NCBI GenBank assembly: GCA_028290905.1
Contig: JAQGIW010000067.1
Span: forward strand, 1-44,361
Direction: 5' to 3'
From: Caulobacteraceae bacterium
GTDB lineage: Bacteria > Pseudomonadota > Alphaproteobacteria > Caulobacterales > Caulobacteraceae
DNA: 44,361 bases
The notes below the pieces were generated by a model. The model worked only from the letters and a program-made list of their open reading frames with translations. It made no database searches and was not told the origin of the DNA. A program made the translations under genes and the position numbers. Positions 7,937-17,610 of the stretch are shown here, in pieces (within the stretch, counting starts at the first letter, position 1; the number at the start of each line of letters is the position of its first letter).

Positions 7937-9264
7937 GCGCGGAGGCCGACGCCCCGGGTTCTCCGACGCCGGGTGCGACGGCCGCGCCGCCACGCTTTCT
8001 CGAGGCGGTCGGCCTCTGGCTCAAGGTCGGCCTGATCTCCTTCGGCGGTCCGGCCGCCCAGATCGCCATCCTGCACGAGGAGTTGGTGGACCGCCGCCGC
8101 TGGGTCGGCGAGCGCGACTTCCTCACCGCGCTGAACTTCTGCATGCTGTTGCCGGGCCCCGAGGCTCAGCAACTGGCGACCTATCTGGGCCTGAAGCTGC
8201 ACGGCCTGAAGGGCGCGCTGGCCGCCGGGATGCTCTTCGTGGCGCCCGGCGCGCTCGTGCTCTTCGCCCTGGCCTGGCTTGCCGCCGCCCACGGAAACTG
8301 GCCGCCGTTGCAGGCCGCGTTCAAGGGCATGCTGCCGATTGTCGTCGCCCTGGTCGCCCACGCCGTCTGGCGGATCGGCGCGAGGACCCTGAAGACACCG
8401 GCAGCCTGGGCGCTGGCGATCGGGGCGTTCGTGGGCCTCGGCTTGGTCGGGATAGGCTTCCCCTGGATCGTCGGCGCGGCGCTGCTGATCGGAGTTGTCG
8501 CCGATCGCCTCGGTCATCCGATCGCTCCGACCGGCCATGCCCTGCCGGCGGACGACGAACCGCCGCCCACAGGCGGCCCCCTCCTCGCGAGGCGGATCGC
8601 ACTCTACACCGCGGCCTTCGCCGCGCTCTGGGCCGCGCCCGTCGGCCTGATCCTTGCGGCGGCGGGGCCGCGGCCCTTCGCCGACGTGGCTCTCTTCTTC
8701 ACCCAGGCGGCCTTCGTAACTTTCGGCGGCGCCTACGCGGTGCTGCCGTTCGTGGCCCAGGGCGCGGTCGTCCACTACGGCTGGCTGTCTCGGGCCGAGA
8801 TGGTCCACGGCCTGGCGCTCGCCGAGACAACGCCCGGCCCCCTCATCATGGTCACCCAATATGTCGGCTTCTTCGCCGGCTGGAACGCGGCGATGGCGGG
8901 CCACGCCGGCGGATTGTCGCCGCTGGCGGCCGGCGCCCTCGCCGCCGCGCTAACGACCTGGGTGACCTTCCTGCCGTGCTTCTATTTCGTGCTGGTGGGC
9001 GCGCCGCTCGTCGAGCGGCTGGCGCGGGACCGCCGGGCCCATGCCGCGCTCTCCGGCGTTACGGCGGCCGTGGTCGGAATCATCGCCACGCTGGCGTTGA
9101 GCATCGCGCAGGTCGCGTTCCTTCCCTCCGGGCGGATCGACCCGATCGCAATCCTGGTCGGGTCCGTCGCGTTCCTGGCGGCCTGGCGCTTCAAGGTTGG
9201 GCCGCTGTGGCTGGTCGGGGCGGGAACCGCCTATGGTCTGATGCGCTTCGCGCCACTGTCATGA
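7933..9264 (+). CDS. chrA: Chromate transporter family ChrA
   Basis: Two homologous halves: 'LWLKVGLISFGGPAAQIAILHEELVDRRRWV..LLPGPEAQQLATYLG' and 'FFTQAAFVTFGGAYAVLPFVAQ..LAETTPGPLIMVTQYVGF'. ATGA overlap with SOD-like gene. Confidence 0.93.
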   Translation: MSAEADAPGSPTPGATAAPPRFLEAVGLWLKVGLISFGGPAAQIAILHEELVDRRRWVGERDFLTALNFCMLLPGPEAQQLATYLGLKLHGLKGALAAGMLFVAPGALVLFALAWLAAAHGNWPPLQAAFKGMLPIVVALVAHAVWRIGARTLKTPAAWALAIGAFVGLGLVGIGFPWIVGAALLIGVVADRLGHPIAPTGHALPADDEPPPTGGPLLARRIALYTAAFAALWAAPVGLILAAAGPRPFADVALFFTQAAFVTFGGAYAVLPFVAQGAVVHYGWLSRAEMVHGLALAETTPGPLIMVTQYVGFFAGWNAAMAGHAGGLSPLAAGALAAALTTWVTFLPCFYFVLVGAPLVERLARDRRAHAALSGVTAAVVGIIATLALSIAQVAFLPSGRIDPIAILVGSVAFLAAWRFKVGPLWLVGAGTAYGLMRFAPLS

Positions 9265-9307
9265 ACCCGCCAGCGCCCTGTCGTTCCGGCGGGCGTTGCG
9301 ACGGGGG

Positions 9308-12300
9308 TCAGCCCCGGAGGGGCTGCGTCGCCGGAGCGACGGTCTCAGGCCCAGGTCCCCGCGGCGCAGCCTCCTTGGGCAGGGTCAGGCCGATCATCAC
9401 CGGCATGGCCAGAAGGACCAGCGGATACTGCAGGAGCAGCCCGGCGATGATGGCTATGGCCAGCGGCTGCTGGATCGCGGACCCGGCGCCGATGGCCAGG
9501 GCCAGGGGCGTCAGGGTGAGGATGGCGGCCAGGGTCGTCATGGTGATGGGCCGCAGGCGGTCGCGGCTGGCCTGGCGGAGCGCTTCGCGGGGCCGCAGAT
9601 GGCCGGAGAGCTCGGTGTATTCGGAGACGAAGAAGATCGCCATCTCCGCGCCGATGCCGATGATCATGGTCATGCCCATCAGCGCCGTGATGTTGAGGTC
9701 GACCTTCGTCAGCCACAGGGCGGTGAACACCGCCGTGGTCGACAGCAGGGAGCAGCCGATGATGATCACCGGCAGCCAGAGGCGGCGATAGAGGATCAGC
9801 AGCAGGACGAACTCCGCGATCAGGGCGAAGACGAAGACCTGCGCGAGGCCGGCGAAGGCGATCTGCTGCTGCGCATAGAGGCCGCCAAGTTCATAGCTGA
9901 TCCCCGCGCCCAGCATCCCCGGCTGCGCCAGCACCTTCTTGACGTCGCCCACGGCCGAACCCATGCCGCGGCCCTGGATGCGGGCGGTGACGGCGATCAT
10001 CGGCTGCAGGTTCTCGCGGGAGATCTGCGGCTGTCCGGTGACGGGGGCGAGCACGGCTACGCGGCTCAGGCGGAAGACGTGGCCGTCGGGCGCGCGGATG
10101 GGCAGGTCGGCCAAGCCGGTCTCGCGCAGGGTGAGGGCGTCGGGCAGGCGCACGCGGACGCCCACCACCTTGGCCGGCTGCGGCAGGTAGGTGGCGACGG
10201 GACCGGTCAGGGCGGCGGATATGGCCTGGGTGACGTAATCGGGCGTGACGCCCTCGATTCCGGCGCGTACGGGATCGATGCGCACGTCCAGGGCGTCGCC
10301 GGCGAGCTTCACACCGTCCTTGACCGAGACGACACCGGGGATCTTGGCGATCGCGGCGGCGACGCGCTGCGCCTGAGGGATCAGGATCGGGGTGTCCGCG
10401 CCGTAGATCTTGATCTCGATCGGCTGGGGCACCGCGGTGAGGTCGCCTATCAGGTCCTCCATCAATTGCGCGAGCTCGAACTCCACGCCCGGAACCTTCT
10501 GGGTGACCTCGGCGAGGACGGACGCCATCACATCGGGGGTTGCACGCCTGTGGTTGGTCTTCAGGCGGACGAAGTAGTCGCCGTGATAGCTCTGACCTAG
10601 GTTGCCGCCGAGCCCGGAGCCGAGGCGGCGGGAGAAGGTGGCGACCTCCGGATTGGCCAGCAGGATCGCGTCCACCTGGGCCATCTCCCGCCCGGTCTCG
10701 ATCAGCGAGGCCCCCGGCCGGGTCGTATAGTCGATGATGAAGCCACCCTCGTCGACCTTGGGCATGAAGCCGGTGGGTACGGCCTGCGAGGTGAGGGCCC
10801 CGATGATCAGCACCGGAACCAGCGCCGCGACCAGTAGCAGGGGGCGGCGGAAGAGGATGTCCAGAAGCCGCGCGTGCCACCGGCCGAGCCAGTTGGACCG
10901 GCCCGACGCCGGATCGCGCCAGCGCCTGAAGTCGATCACCCACCGCGCCAGCAGCGGCACGACGAAGGCGGTGAGCATGTATGAGATGGCGAGCGCCGCC
11001 GCCATGGTGATGGCGAGCGCCTTGGAGAACGCCCCGGTGACGCCGCTGAGGAAGCTCAGGGGGAGGAACACGATCAGGGTCGCCAGGCTCGAGCCGGTCA
11101 GGGGGGTCATGAACTCCCGGCCGGCGGGCAGGACGGCGTCCCTGCCCGCCGCTTCGCCGTCTTCGCCCGGCGCGCCGGCCCGCCGGGCGATGTGCTCGAT
11201 CATGACGATCACGTCGTCGATCAGCAGGCCTACGGCCGCCGCGATGCCGCCCAGGGTCATGATGTTGAAGCTCATCCCGGTGGCGCCGAGCACCAGGATG
11301 GTGGTCGCCAGGGTGGCCGGCACCACCAGCACGGCGATCAGGGTCACCCGCCAGCTGCGCAGGAAGAAGATCAGAACACCGGCGGCCAGCACCAGGCCGA
11401 TCAGCACGGCGTCGCGCACGCTGGCGGCCGACTGGGTGACGAGCTGGCTCTGGTCGTACCAGTTCACCAGGCGCACACCCGCGGGGAGCTTGTAGGCGGC
11501 GAGCTTGGCGCGCACCGCCTGGGCGATCTGCACCGCATTGCCGGACGGCTGCTCGTAGACGTTGAAGAGCACCGCCGGCTTGCCGTCCTCGACCACCCGC
11601 GTCCACTGCGGCATGACGCCGTTCTGGACGGTGGCGACGTCGTTGACGCGCACGACGCCGGCGGCGTCGGCGCGAACCACGATCTTCCCGACCTCGGCCG
11701 CGCTGGTGACGCTGTGGTTGGCGAGGACCAGGAACAGCTTGCCGCGGTCCTGCAGCTGGCCGACCGCCTGCAGCACATTGCCGGCGCCGAGGGCCCGGCC
11801 GAGGTCGTCCATGGTCAGACCGTAACCGGCCAGGCGATGGGGATCGGCCAGCACCTCCACCTCGGCCGTCTGGCCGCCCTGCACGGCCACCCGCGCCAGG
11901 CCCGGGATCGAGGCGAGCAGCGGCATGATCTTGTATTGCGCGAGGTCCTGCAGGGCCACCGGCGAAACGGTGTTCGACTGCAGCGCGTAGGAGATGATCG
12001 GAAAGACCGTGGGGTCCATCCGGCGGACGTCGTAGGCCGTCCCGGCGGGCAGGCTGGGCAGGGTCTTGGCGGTGGCGGCGTCGACCATCAGGGTGGCGGC
12101 GGTCATGTCCCGCCCCCAGCCGAAATCGATGGAGATCTGGGAGGAGCCCCGGCTGGTGTCGGAGCGGACGTCGAGAACGCCCGGCACAGTGCGGATCGCC
12201 TCCTCGACAGGGCGCGTGACGAGCAGGGCGGTCTGGTCCGCCGGGCGGCTGCCGGCGTTGAGATCCACCACCACGCGTGGGAAGGAGACCTGCGGAAACA

Positions 12301-12406
12301 GTCCGACCGGCAGGGACACGGCGGAGATGGCGCCGGCCATGGCCAAGGCCGCGGCGATGAGAACGATGGCCTTCGCCTGGTCGTGGACGAACCGGACGAA
12401 CGTCAC
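9308..12406 (-). CDS. RND efflux transporter permease subunit
   Basis: ~1030 aa; 'PVGLFPQVSFPRVVVDLNAGSRPADQTALLVTRPVEEAIRTVPGVLDVRS' and 'NIMTLGGIAAAVGLLIDDVIVMIEHI'. GTG start 12406 overlaps the adaptor stop. Confidence 0.93.
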   Translation of the reverse strand: MTFVRFVHDQAKAIVLIAAALAMAGAISAVSLPVGLFPQVSFPRVVVDLNAGSRPADQTALLVTRPVEEAIRTVPGVLDVRSDTSRGSSQISIDFGWGRDMTAATLMVDAATAKTLPSLPAGTAYDVRRMDPTVFPIISYALQSNTVSPVALQDLAQYKIMPLLASIPGLARVAVQGGQTAEVEVLADPHRLAGYGLTMDDLGRALGAGNVLQAVGQLQDRGKLFLVLANHSVTSAAEVGKIVVRADAAGVVRVNDVATVQNGVMPQWTRVVEDGKPAVLFNVYEQPSGNAVQIAQAVRAKLAAYKLPAGVRLVNWYDQSQLVTQSAASVRDAVLIGLVLAAGVLIFFLRSWRVTLIAVLVVPATLATTILVLGATGMSFNIMTLGGIAAAVGLLIDDVIVMIEHIARRAGAPGEDGEAAGRDAVLPAGREFMTPLTGSSLATLIVFLPLSFLSGVTGAFSKALAITMAAALAISYMLTAFVVPLLARWVIDFRRWRDPASGRSNWLGRWHARLLDILFRRPLLLVAALVPVLIIGALTSQAVPTGFMPKVDEGGFIIDYTTRPGASLIETGREMAQVDAILLANPEVATFSRRLGSGLGGNLGQSYHGDYFVRLKTNHRRATPDVMASVLAEVTQKVPGVEFELAQLMEDLIGDLTAVPQPIEIKIYGADTPILIPQAQRVAAAIAKIPGVVSVKDGVKLAGDALDVRIDPVRAGIEGVTPDYVTQAISAALTGPVATYLPQPAKVVGVRVRLPDALTLRETGLADLPIRAPDGHVFRLSRVAVLAPVTGQPQISRENLQPMIAVTARIQGRGMGSAVGDVKKVLAQPGMLGAGISYELGGLYAQQQIAFAGLAQVFVFALIAEFVLLLILYRRLWLPVIIIGCSLLSTTAVFTALWLTKVDLNITALMGMTMIIGIGAEMAIFFVSEYTELSGHLRPREALRQASRDRLRPITMTTLAAILTLTPLALAIGAGSAIQQPLAIAIIAGLLLQYPLVLLAMPVMIGLTLPKEAAPRGPGPETVAPATQPLRG

Positions 12407-13434
12407 GAATGGACCGCCGTGCGGACGAGGGCGCCGGGCTGGAGCTGGAACGCCCCGTCGACCACCAGCGGGCGGCTCGCATCCAGTCCGCCCTGCAGCA
12501 CGTCGGTGTCGCCCGACGTCGAGACGACCGTCACCGGGACGCGGACGGCCCGCGCGCCGGACACCTGGAACACATAGTCGCCCTGGGTGTCGTTGAGCAC
12601 CGCGCGATGCGGCGCCAGCCAACCCTGAACCTGGCCCACCGTCACGGTCACGCGAAAGGCGTCGCCCGGGATCACCGCGGCGGGCACCTTGATGTCGCCG
12701 TCGATCAGCCGGGTCTTCGGGTTCAAGGCGGTGGCGACTCGCAGGACCGTGCCCGGCAGGGACTGGCCTCCGGAGAGGTCGAGGACCGAGGCCGGCTGGC
12801 CCGTGCGCAGGCGCTGGGCGTCGACGGGTTCGAAGCCGGCGGTGACCACGAGGCCGGAACGGCGGGCCACCGTGATCAACGGCGCGCCGGGCTGAACCAG
12901 GTCGCCGGCCGCGACCGGTATGGCGACCACGAAGCCATCGAACGGCGCGGTGAGCCCTCCCGCGCTCGAACCGGCGCCCTGCTGCGCGAGCGCCGTGAGG
13001 GCGGCCTGGGCGGTGTTCACCGCGGCGTCCGCCTGGGCCACCTGGTCCTTGGTGGCCAGCTGCTGGGCGAGCAGCTGGTTGGCGTGGAGCTGCTGGGCCT
13101 TGGCGAGCCGCAGCGCGGCCTCGGCCTGCCGATAGGCGGCGACCGCGCTGGCGGACAGGACGAAATCGATCAGCCGCTGGCCGGCGCGCACCGGAGCGCC
13201 GGGGGTGACCGCGATCGTGCGGACCTGGGCCGGCTGCTGCAGGGTGAGCGTGCGCAAGGCGTCCGTGGCGGGCATGGCCGAGCCATAGACGGTCACCTCA
13301 TAGGGCGCGTTCCCCTGACGCGCCGGCTGGGTGGTCACCAGCACGCTCGGCTGGGCGGGCGGGGCGGCGGGCTTGCCGCAAGCGGCGAGCGACAGGACAG
13401 CGAAGGTGGCCGGGGCCAGGGCGAGTGGTTTCAC
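12403..13434 (-). CDS. RND periplasmic adaptor (HlyD/MFP), lipoprotein
   Basis: Lipobox 'VLSLAACGK'; 'LQQPAQVRTIAVTPGAPVRAGQRLIDF', 'APFDGFVVAIPVAAGDLVQPGAPLITV'. Confidence 0.88.
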   Translation of the reverse strand: MKPLALAPATFAVLSLAACGKPAAPPAQPSVLVTTQPARQGNAPYEVTVYGSAMPATDALRTLTLQQPAQVRTIAVTPGAPVRAGQRLIDFVLSASAVAAYRQAEAALRLAKAQQLHANQLLAQQLATKDQVAQADAAVNTAQAALTALAQQGAGSSAGGLTAPFDGFVVAIPVAAGDLVQPGAPLITVARRSGLVVTAGFEPVDAQRLRTGQPASVLDLSGGQSLPGTVLRVATALNPKTRLIDGDIKVPAAVIPGDAFRVTVTVGQVQGWLAPHRAVLNDTQGDYVFQVSGARAVRVPVTVVSTSGDTDVLQGGLDASRPLVVDGAFQLQPGALVRTAVHS

Positions 13435-14798
13435 TTCCGGGCCTCCTCGGGCGGCAGTTGAACGGCGGGCAAGCCGGCGCCCACGAGGGTGGCCAGCGCG
13501 ACCTGCTCGTCTTCGAGGGCCTGTTCGAGCGTGACGATCTGCTGAGCCTTGCCGGCGGCGGCGCTCAGGAGGTCGACTTCGGCCCTCTGGTCGAGGTTCC
13601 CGGCCGCGGCGGCCGCCGCCGCCTTGCCGGCGGCGGTTTGGGCGGCGGGAAGTTCGGCGCGGCTCCGTTCGAGTTGCCGGGTGGTCTGTGCCCGTTCGAC
13701 CAGTATGGCCCGGACCTGGCCGTGCGCCGCGGTCAGGCGCGCGGCGTACTCCTCGTGCAGCATGGCGCGCGTGGCCTGCTCGACGGCGACGCCGCCCTGG
13801 TTCCGGTCGAAGACCGGCAGGTCCATGTTGACCTGCGGGCCGGCGTTGCGGACGTTGGCGTTGTCGCTGCCGCCGAAGACCCCGAAGAGGAGGTTGGGGA
13901 ATTGAGAGAGGATCGCCACCCGGAGCCTGGCGTCCTGGGCGTGGTAGCCCAACTGCAGCGCGACCAGATCCGGGCGGCGCTGGGCGAGGCCTGGGAGTTC
14001 GGCCTGGATATCGGCGATGTCGAGCGGCGGGAGGTCGACGGAGTCGGCCAGCGGGACCGCGATCTCCGGGGCGAGCCCGAGGAGGGCGTTCAACTGATGG
14101 CGCTGGCCGAGCAGCCGGCGCGCCTCGTCGTCGACCTGGGTCTGGGCCGTCTGTTGGGCCAGGACGTAGGGGGAGGCTGAGGCAAGGGTCAGGTTGCCCG
14201 CCGCCACCGCGGCCTGCACCCGCTGGAGACGCCCGGCGAGCAGGTCCCGCTCTTCGCTCAACAGGGCTAGGTAGCGCCCGCCTTCGATCAGGTCGACCGC
14301 GAGCAGGCGCGCCTGCCCCGCCACCTGCCACTCCTGCCAGAGGACCTGGGCGTCCACTTGGCGGACGGCCTCCCGCGCGACTTGCTTACGGGCCTGCAAC
14401 GTGACCAGCGCCTTGACGTCTACGCTGAGCGCGGCGTTCCAGGCGGTCGTGTTGCCCGGGCCGGCCAGCAGCGGCAGGATGGCGCCCCCCAGACGGGGAT
14501 TGGGAAGGACGCCGGCCGCGATCAGCTGGGCTTCGGCGATCCCGTGTTGCGCCCGCACGGCGCGAAGGTCCGGATCATCTTCAACCGCCAGGGCGGCGAC
14601 CTGCTCCACGCTCAGGGGCGCCGGCGGCAGGGGCGCTGAATGAGCGAGGACGGCGACTTCAGGCGTGAACGCCGGCTGGCGCGCCAGCGGCAGGGGATGG
14701 TAGGCGGCGCAGGCGCAGAGCACGCCGCCGGCCGCGCCCACAGCGAGGAGACGACGACCCCGCGGGCGCGACATCGGTGAGCGGGTGGAAGCTGGCAT
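13431..14798 (-). CDS. TolC-family outer membrane efflux protein
   Basis: Lipobox-like 'GGVLCACAAY'; 'DLPPLDIADIQAELPGLAQRRPDLVALQLGYHAQDARLRVAILSQFPNL'. Start placed at 14798 by signal peptide; ORF extends to 14945. Confidence 0.85.
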   Translation of the reverse strand: MPASTRSPMSRPRGRRLLAVGAAGGVLCACAAYHPLPLARQPAFTPEVAVLAHSAPLPPAPLSVEQVAALAVEDDPDLRAVRAQHGIAEAQLIAAGVLPNPRLGGAILPLLAGPGNTTAWNAALSVDVKALVTLQARKQVAREAVRQVDAQVLWQEWQVAGQARLLAVDLIEGGRYLALLSEERDLLAGRLQRVQAAVAAGNLTLASASPYVLAQQTAQTQVDDEARRLLGQRHQLNALLGLAPEIAVPLADSVDLPPLDIADIQAELPGLAQRRPDLVALQLGYHAQDARLRVAILSQFPNLLFGVFGGSDNANVRNAGPQVNMDLPVFDRNQGGVAVEQATRAMLHEEYAARLTAAHGQVRAILVERAQTTRQLERSRAELPAAQTAAGKAAAAAAAGNLDQRAEVDLLSAAAGKAQQIVTLEQALEDEQVALATLVGAGLPAVQLPPEEARK

Positions 14799-15083
14799 CC
14801 GGGCCTCCGCTACCGCCGGCCTCAGCCGGCGACCGACATATGACACCCCAGACCGTAGAATTGCGCCTAGGCGCGACGCGAACAGCTCGTAGCGGAAGCG
14901 GGGATGAGGACGCCGGTCAGTGGGGCGATAACGCATATCGGGCACAGCTTGTTCAAAACACCCTCCTCCTCATGGTGGCGCGACGACGCGACGGCGACCC
15001 TCGGGAAGGACGGGTGAGCGCCTGCGCCCAATTCCGCAAATGCACTGAATTCACGAGGGCATGCGCGCGGTGAATGGGAAGGC

Positions 15084-15413
15084 CTACCCCGCTGGCGCCG
15101 CCGCGGCGTCTCGACGCTCCGGCGGCAGGGTGTGCCTCCAGAACTCCTCGCGCGAATTGGTGCGGGGGAACGGGGTGTGGGGGACAGGAACGCCGAGGAA
15201 GGCGCATAAAGGCTCCCAGCCCTGGGCCACCTCGAACACCAGCAGACGCTCGGGCGGGATGTGCCGGCGGACCTCGGCGTTGTGCCGCTCGAACGTCGCG
15301 ATGACGTTGGCCTCGCCGTAGTCCCCGGCGAAGGTCTGCTCGGCGATGATCAGCTGCAGGAAGCGGTCCGCCGCCCGTTGTTCCGGATCGTCCCGCGCCT
15401 GACCCATCGCCAT
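15084..15413 (-). pseudogene. C-terminal remnant of a sulfotransferase-family gene
   Basis: 'HNAEVRRHIPPERLLVFEVAQGWEPLCAFLGVPVPHTPFPRTNSREEFW' is the C-terminal signature; the N-terminal P-loop half is absent. Confidence 0.7.
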
Positions 15414-15453
15414 CGCCTTGAGGATTTCCCACTTCGGCGATCAGCGAACGCCA

Positions 15454-16260
15454 CTAGGGATTGAGCTTCAGGAACATGGGGTGGCGGAAGGGATCGCCGC
15501 TCTTCATGTCCTTGTGGAAGCCGTCCATGCGCGGGCCGGCGGGGCCGGGGCGCTCGTCATAGACGGCGTCGTCGCCGAAGAAGCGCAGGGTGAGCGTCCG
15601 GCGGCGCTGGCCGGGGCGGGTGGGCCCGCCGCCGTGCAGCATGGTGGGGTGGAAGAGCACGACATCTCCCGGCTCGACGGCGAAGGAGACGATGTCATAG
15701 GCCCCGCGGTTCGCCTCGATGTCCGGCAGGCGCGGCATGGGGGCGTCCGCATGCAGGGGCGCGGTGTCGTCGCCGAGCTTGAAGCTGGAGCCGTTGTAGA
15801 GCACGCCCCGGTGCGAGCCGCGCACGAATTCCAGGGACCCGGCCGCGGAGACCGGATCGAACGTGATCCAGGCGACCGCGAGGTGGTTTCCGGCGATCGT
15901 CAGGTAGGAGCTGTCCTGGTGCCAGGGCGTGCGGCGGGCCTCGCCGCCCTCCTTGAGGAACACCTGCTCGTACATGAACCAGAGGTCCGGGGCGCCCCAG
16001 ATGTCGGCGATGATCGCCGGCAGGGGCGAGGCCCGCAGCATGGCCGCGTACCCATCGAGGCAGCGGGGATTGTAGAGGTCCTGGTAGAAGGTGGCCTCGG
16101 ACCGTGAGGGGATGCGGCTGGCGCCCGGGCCGGGGTTGGCCACGCTCCACTCCCAGGCGGCGAGGGCCTCGGCGAGCGCCTTGTCGTCGAGGGCGCGTGG
16201 CAGCAGCACCACCCCGTCCCGGGCGTAGGTCTCGCGCAGCGAGGGCATGTCGAAGGGCAT
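15454..16260 (-). CDS. Phytanoyl-CoA dioxygenase (PhyH) family protein
   Basis: 'TPWHQDSSYLTIAGNHLAVAWITFDPVSAAGSLEFVRGSHRG' (HxD) and distal 'VLFHPTMLHGGGPTRPGQRRRTLTLRF'. Confidence 0.9.
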   Translation of the reverse strand: MPFDMPSLRETYARDGVVLLPRALDDKALAEALAAWEWSVANPGPGASRIPSRSEATFYQDLYNPRCLDGYAAMLRASPLPAIIADIWGAPDLWFMYEQVFLKEGGEARRTPWHQDSSYLTIAGNHLAVAWITFDPVSAAGSLEFVRGSHRGVLYNGSSFKLGDDTAPLHADAPMPRLPDIEANRGAYDIVSFAVEPGDVVLFHPTMLHGGGPTRPGQRRRTLTLRFFGDDAVYDERPGPAGPRMDGFHKDMKSGDPFRHPMFLKLNP

Positions 16261-16279
16261 TGTCGAGAATCCCGGCTTT

Positions 16280-17434
16280 CTAGCGCATGTCGAAGAGGTC
16301 GAGGGCGGTCTTGCCCAGGATCTTCTGGGCGTTCTCCACGCTGGCGGCGTCGAACACCGCCTGGATGGCGCTCCTCGTATAACCGAAGGTGCTCTCCTGG
16401 TGGGGATAGTCCGACGACCACATGACCCGGTCCGCCCCGATCCGGTGCAGCAGCTCCAGGCCCGCCGGGTCGGTCATGAACGTCGCATAGCAGTGGTTGA
16501 ACCAGTACCAGCTGGGCGGATGGGCCAGCTTGGGGTTCATCACCGTCGGGAAGGAATTGTAGATCATGTCGGCGTCGTGCAGCATCGACGCCACCCAGCA
16601 AATCCCCCCCTCCACGAACACCACCTTGAGCTTGGGGAAGCGGTCGAACACGCCGCCGAAGGTGAGCTGGGCCCAGATATGCCGGAAGCCCTGCATCTGG
16701 GTGAGCACGAACGTGCCGGCGGCGCCCGGCGCGGCGGTGGGGATCGCCTCGCCGATGTGGAAGCAGAGCGGGATGCCCGACTGCGCCACCGCGTCCCACA
16801 GGGGGTCGAGCCTCGGGTCGCTGTACTGGATGGGTTCGCCGTCGATGTCCTTGCCCGGCCTTATCGGAACCATCAGGCAGCGGGCGCCGAGCGCCTGGCA
16901 GCGGTCGACCGAGGCGAGGGCGCCCGCCATGTCCCAATAGTTGGGGATCATCACCGGGAAGAGGCGGCCCTTGCCGGCCCGGCAGACCTCGCCGATGTGC
17001 TCATTGTAGGCGCCGAAGGTCTCGGGCCGGTTCATCATCTCGCCGAACATGAATAGGCCGAACAGGCGCTGGGGAAAGATCAGCTCCTTCTCCACGCCCT
17101 CGACGTCGAGGTCGGCCAGGCGCGCCTCGATGTCGGTGAAGCCCGGCGTGCACTCCAGCGTCATGCACAGGTCGGCGGCGAGCTGGGGCGGCGTCATCGG
17201 CCGGCCCGCCACGGTAAGGCGCCAGCCGCCGTCGACGAATTCCATCCGCGGCGCCTGGTCCCTCAGGTGCTCGGGGAAACGGTCGACCCACAGGTCGCTC
17301 TCCAACATGTGGCTGTCGGCGGAGATCACCACCGTGCCTTCGGGCCACGACCGGGTCGCCGCCTGAGCCTTGCGCTGGGGCGACAGGGGGATCCCGACCA
17401 TCTCCGGAATCTCGAGAACGAAGCCATCGGCCAT
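16280..17434 (-). CDS. Amidohydrolase family protein (Amidohydro_2-like)
   Basis: 'VVISADSHMLE', 'PLCFHIGEA', 'VFVEGGICWVASMLHDAD', 'VMWSSDYPHQESTFGYT'. Confidence 0.9.
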   Translation of the reverse strand: MADGFVLEIPEMVGIPLSPQRKAQAATRSWPEGTVVISADSHMLESDLWVDRFPEHLRDQAPRMEFVDGGWRLTVAGRPMTPPQLAADLCMTLECTPGFTDIEARLADLDVEGVEKELIFPQRLFGLFMFGEMMNRPETFGAYNEHIGEVCRAGKGRLFPVMIPNYWDMAGALASVDRCQALGARCLMVPIRPGKDIDGEPIQYSDPRLDPLWDAVAQSGIPLCFHIGEAIPTAAPGAAGTFVLTQMQGFRHIWAQLTFGGVFDRFPKLKVVFVEGGICWVASMLHDADMIYNSFPTVMNPKLAHPPSWYWFNHCYATFMTDPAGLELLHRIGADRVMWSSDYPHQESTFGYTRSAIQAVFDAASVENAQKILGKTALDLFDMR

Positions 17435-17610
17435 GGCGGTCTCCCTGAGCCGTCGCTCTTTTTTCGCGGGGGGTCGGCGACCCCTTCAAAGCTATAACAC
17501 GCTCCAAAAACTTGGCGCCGATAGGGCCTCCGATCAATGGGTGACGAAACCCCGCGGTGGAATAGTGTAGAAGCCGATGGCGGCGGGAGGCCGCCTTCCG
17601 GAGGGCAGCG

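Noticed and set aside
9265-9307. CCCGCC...GGCGGG hairpin between convergent chrA and RND genes
   Set aside because: Long loop and no T-run; not supportable as a terminator.
7785-9791. 668-aa plus-strand ORF overlapping chrA
   Set aside because: Arg/Pro-rich shadow frame of chrA.
9296-10600. 434-aa plus-strand ORF antisense to the RND permease
   Set aside because: Low-complexity G/D/R/Q-rich translation typical of antisense frames in GC-rich DNA; opposite strand is a clear RND gene.
11192-12577. 461-aa plus-strand ORF antisense to RND permease/adaptor
   Set aside because: Antisense GC-rich artefact, no domain recognised.
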